The position numbers and the translations under genes are program-made. A DNA stretch of 64,000 bases from Marinomonas sp. UCMA 3892 (lineage in GTDB: Bacteria; Pseudomonadota; Gammaproteobacteria; Pseudomonadales; Marinomonadaceae). The DNA lies in the NCBI RefSeq assembly GCF_012726345.1, contig NZ_PTXN01000005.1, positions 186,001 to 250,000 of the forward strand, written 5' to 3'. The notes under the pieces are model-generated. The model was not told the origin of the DNA. It searched no databases and was given only the letters and a program-made list of their open reading frames with translations. Shown in pieces: positions 63,786-64,000 of the stretch. The number at the start of each line of letters is the position of its first letter. Position 1 is the stretch's first letter.

Positions 63786-64000
63786 ATGAATAAAGATCGT
63801 TATCAATTAGGTTTGGAAAAACTCGCTGAAATAGATGGCGAACAAGGTCAGAAAGTCGTCGATGCATTACAACCTATCGCGCCAGATTTCGCTACCTTGA
63901 TGATCGAGTTTGGTTTTGGCGATATCTATACCCGCTCTGGTTTGGATTTGAAGTCTCGTGAAATCGCTACCGTGGCGGCATTAACCGCATTAGGCAATGC
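63786..64000 (+). CDS. Carboxymuconolactone decarboxylase family protein, N-terminal part
   Basis: The first 71 codons of a gene that runs off the right edge. It starts ATG 63786 behind TAGGAGAG. The segment DFATLMIEFGFGDIYTRSGL followed by DLKSREIATVAALTALGNA is the characteristic CMD/AhpD-family opening. Members decarboxylate carboxymuconolactone or act as alkylhydroperoxidase-like thiol enzymes; the CxxC that would separate these lies beyond the window. Divergent from the LysR gene 137 bases away. Confidence 0.85.
   Translation, partial: MNKDRYQLGLEKLAEIDGEQGQKVVDALQPIAPDFATLMIEFGFGDIYTRSGLDLKSREIATVAALTALGN

Noticed and set aside
1..64000. CRISPR array, prophage, insertion sequence or defence island
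   Set aside because: I saw no regularly spaced repeats, transposase or integrase motifs, terminal inverted repeats or phage structural genes.

Overview
This window looks like chromosome of a marine gammaproteobacterium of the Oceanospirillales type, most likely Marinomonas or a close relative. That placement is inferred from gene content and protein style (a VC_2705-type sodium/solute symporter pair, TRAP uptake, two chemoreceptors, a Zur box of gammaproteobacterial form, low-to-moderate GC), not from a marker gene. I see no rRNA, tRNA, insertion sequence, prophage or CRISPR array. Genes are dense and mostly intact, with compact hairpin terminators.

Layout. 1-6.6 kb: the N-terminal half of a symporter-fused sensor kinase running off the left edge, then small housekeeping enzymes (DOPA dioxygenase-like, GNAT, SlyD, UDG-like, ElaA, PhzF). 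6.7-16.8 kb: an Mpo1-like membrane protein, a small helical protein, and two modules that each pair an Lrp/AsnC regulator with a class V PLP enzyme. Between the modules lie BluB, the sodium/solute symporter operon, a two-domain protein with a FosA-like half, and a MOSC protein. 17-19.4 kb: a secreted delta-class carbonic anhydrase followed by a COG0523 zinc metallochaperone behind a perfect Zur-type palindrome. 19.4-25.2 kb: a three-gene RND efflux operon. 25.3-29.9 kb: a MocR regulator divergent from a DUF1127 protein and a LysE exporter, then a GIY-YIG protein, a VOC protein and a glycosyltransferase. 29.9-36.6 kb: RecQ, an interrupted srkA, two tandem TPR-bearing response regulators and a 2OG-Fe dioxygenase. 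37-40.5 kb: an unusual chemoreceptor and an interrupted ABC exporter. 40.5-48 kb: a glycogen operon (a phosphorylase-kinase-alpha/GH15-like protein, then GlgB, then GlgX). 48.3-52.8 kb: a Cache chemoreceptor, a YqaA-like protein, a SPOR lipoprotein and a DUF945 protein. 53-60 kb: a TRAP transporter with an HMG-CoA-lyase-family enzyme, a class III CoA transferase and a LysR regulator, pointing to uptake and CoA-dependent cleavage of a branched hydroxy-dicarboxylic acid. 60-64 kb: transglutaminase-like protein, MATE exporter, LysR and the start of a carboxymuconolactone decarboxylase-like gene.

Most notable observations: (i) two otherwise normal genes, srkA and an ABCB-type exporter, are each cut by one in-frame stop codon with no frameshift; (ii) a phosphorylase-kinase-alpha-like protein heads a bacterial glycogen operon; (iii) a protein fuses an uncharacterised N-terminal domain to an almost complete FosA active site; (iv) a chemoreceptor carries its sensory-looking domain at the C-terminus with no HAMP; (v) several leader hairpins may be regulatory (before the small gene near 7.6 kb, over the bluB start, upstream of the glycogen operon). 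I did not find one clearly new multi-gene defence or biosynthetic system; the novelty is in individual proteins and regulatory elements. All family names come from reading the sequence and memory of the families, not from a search.
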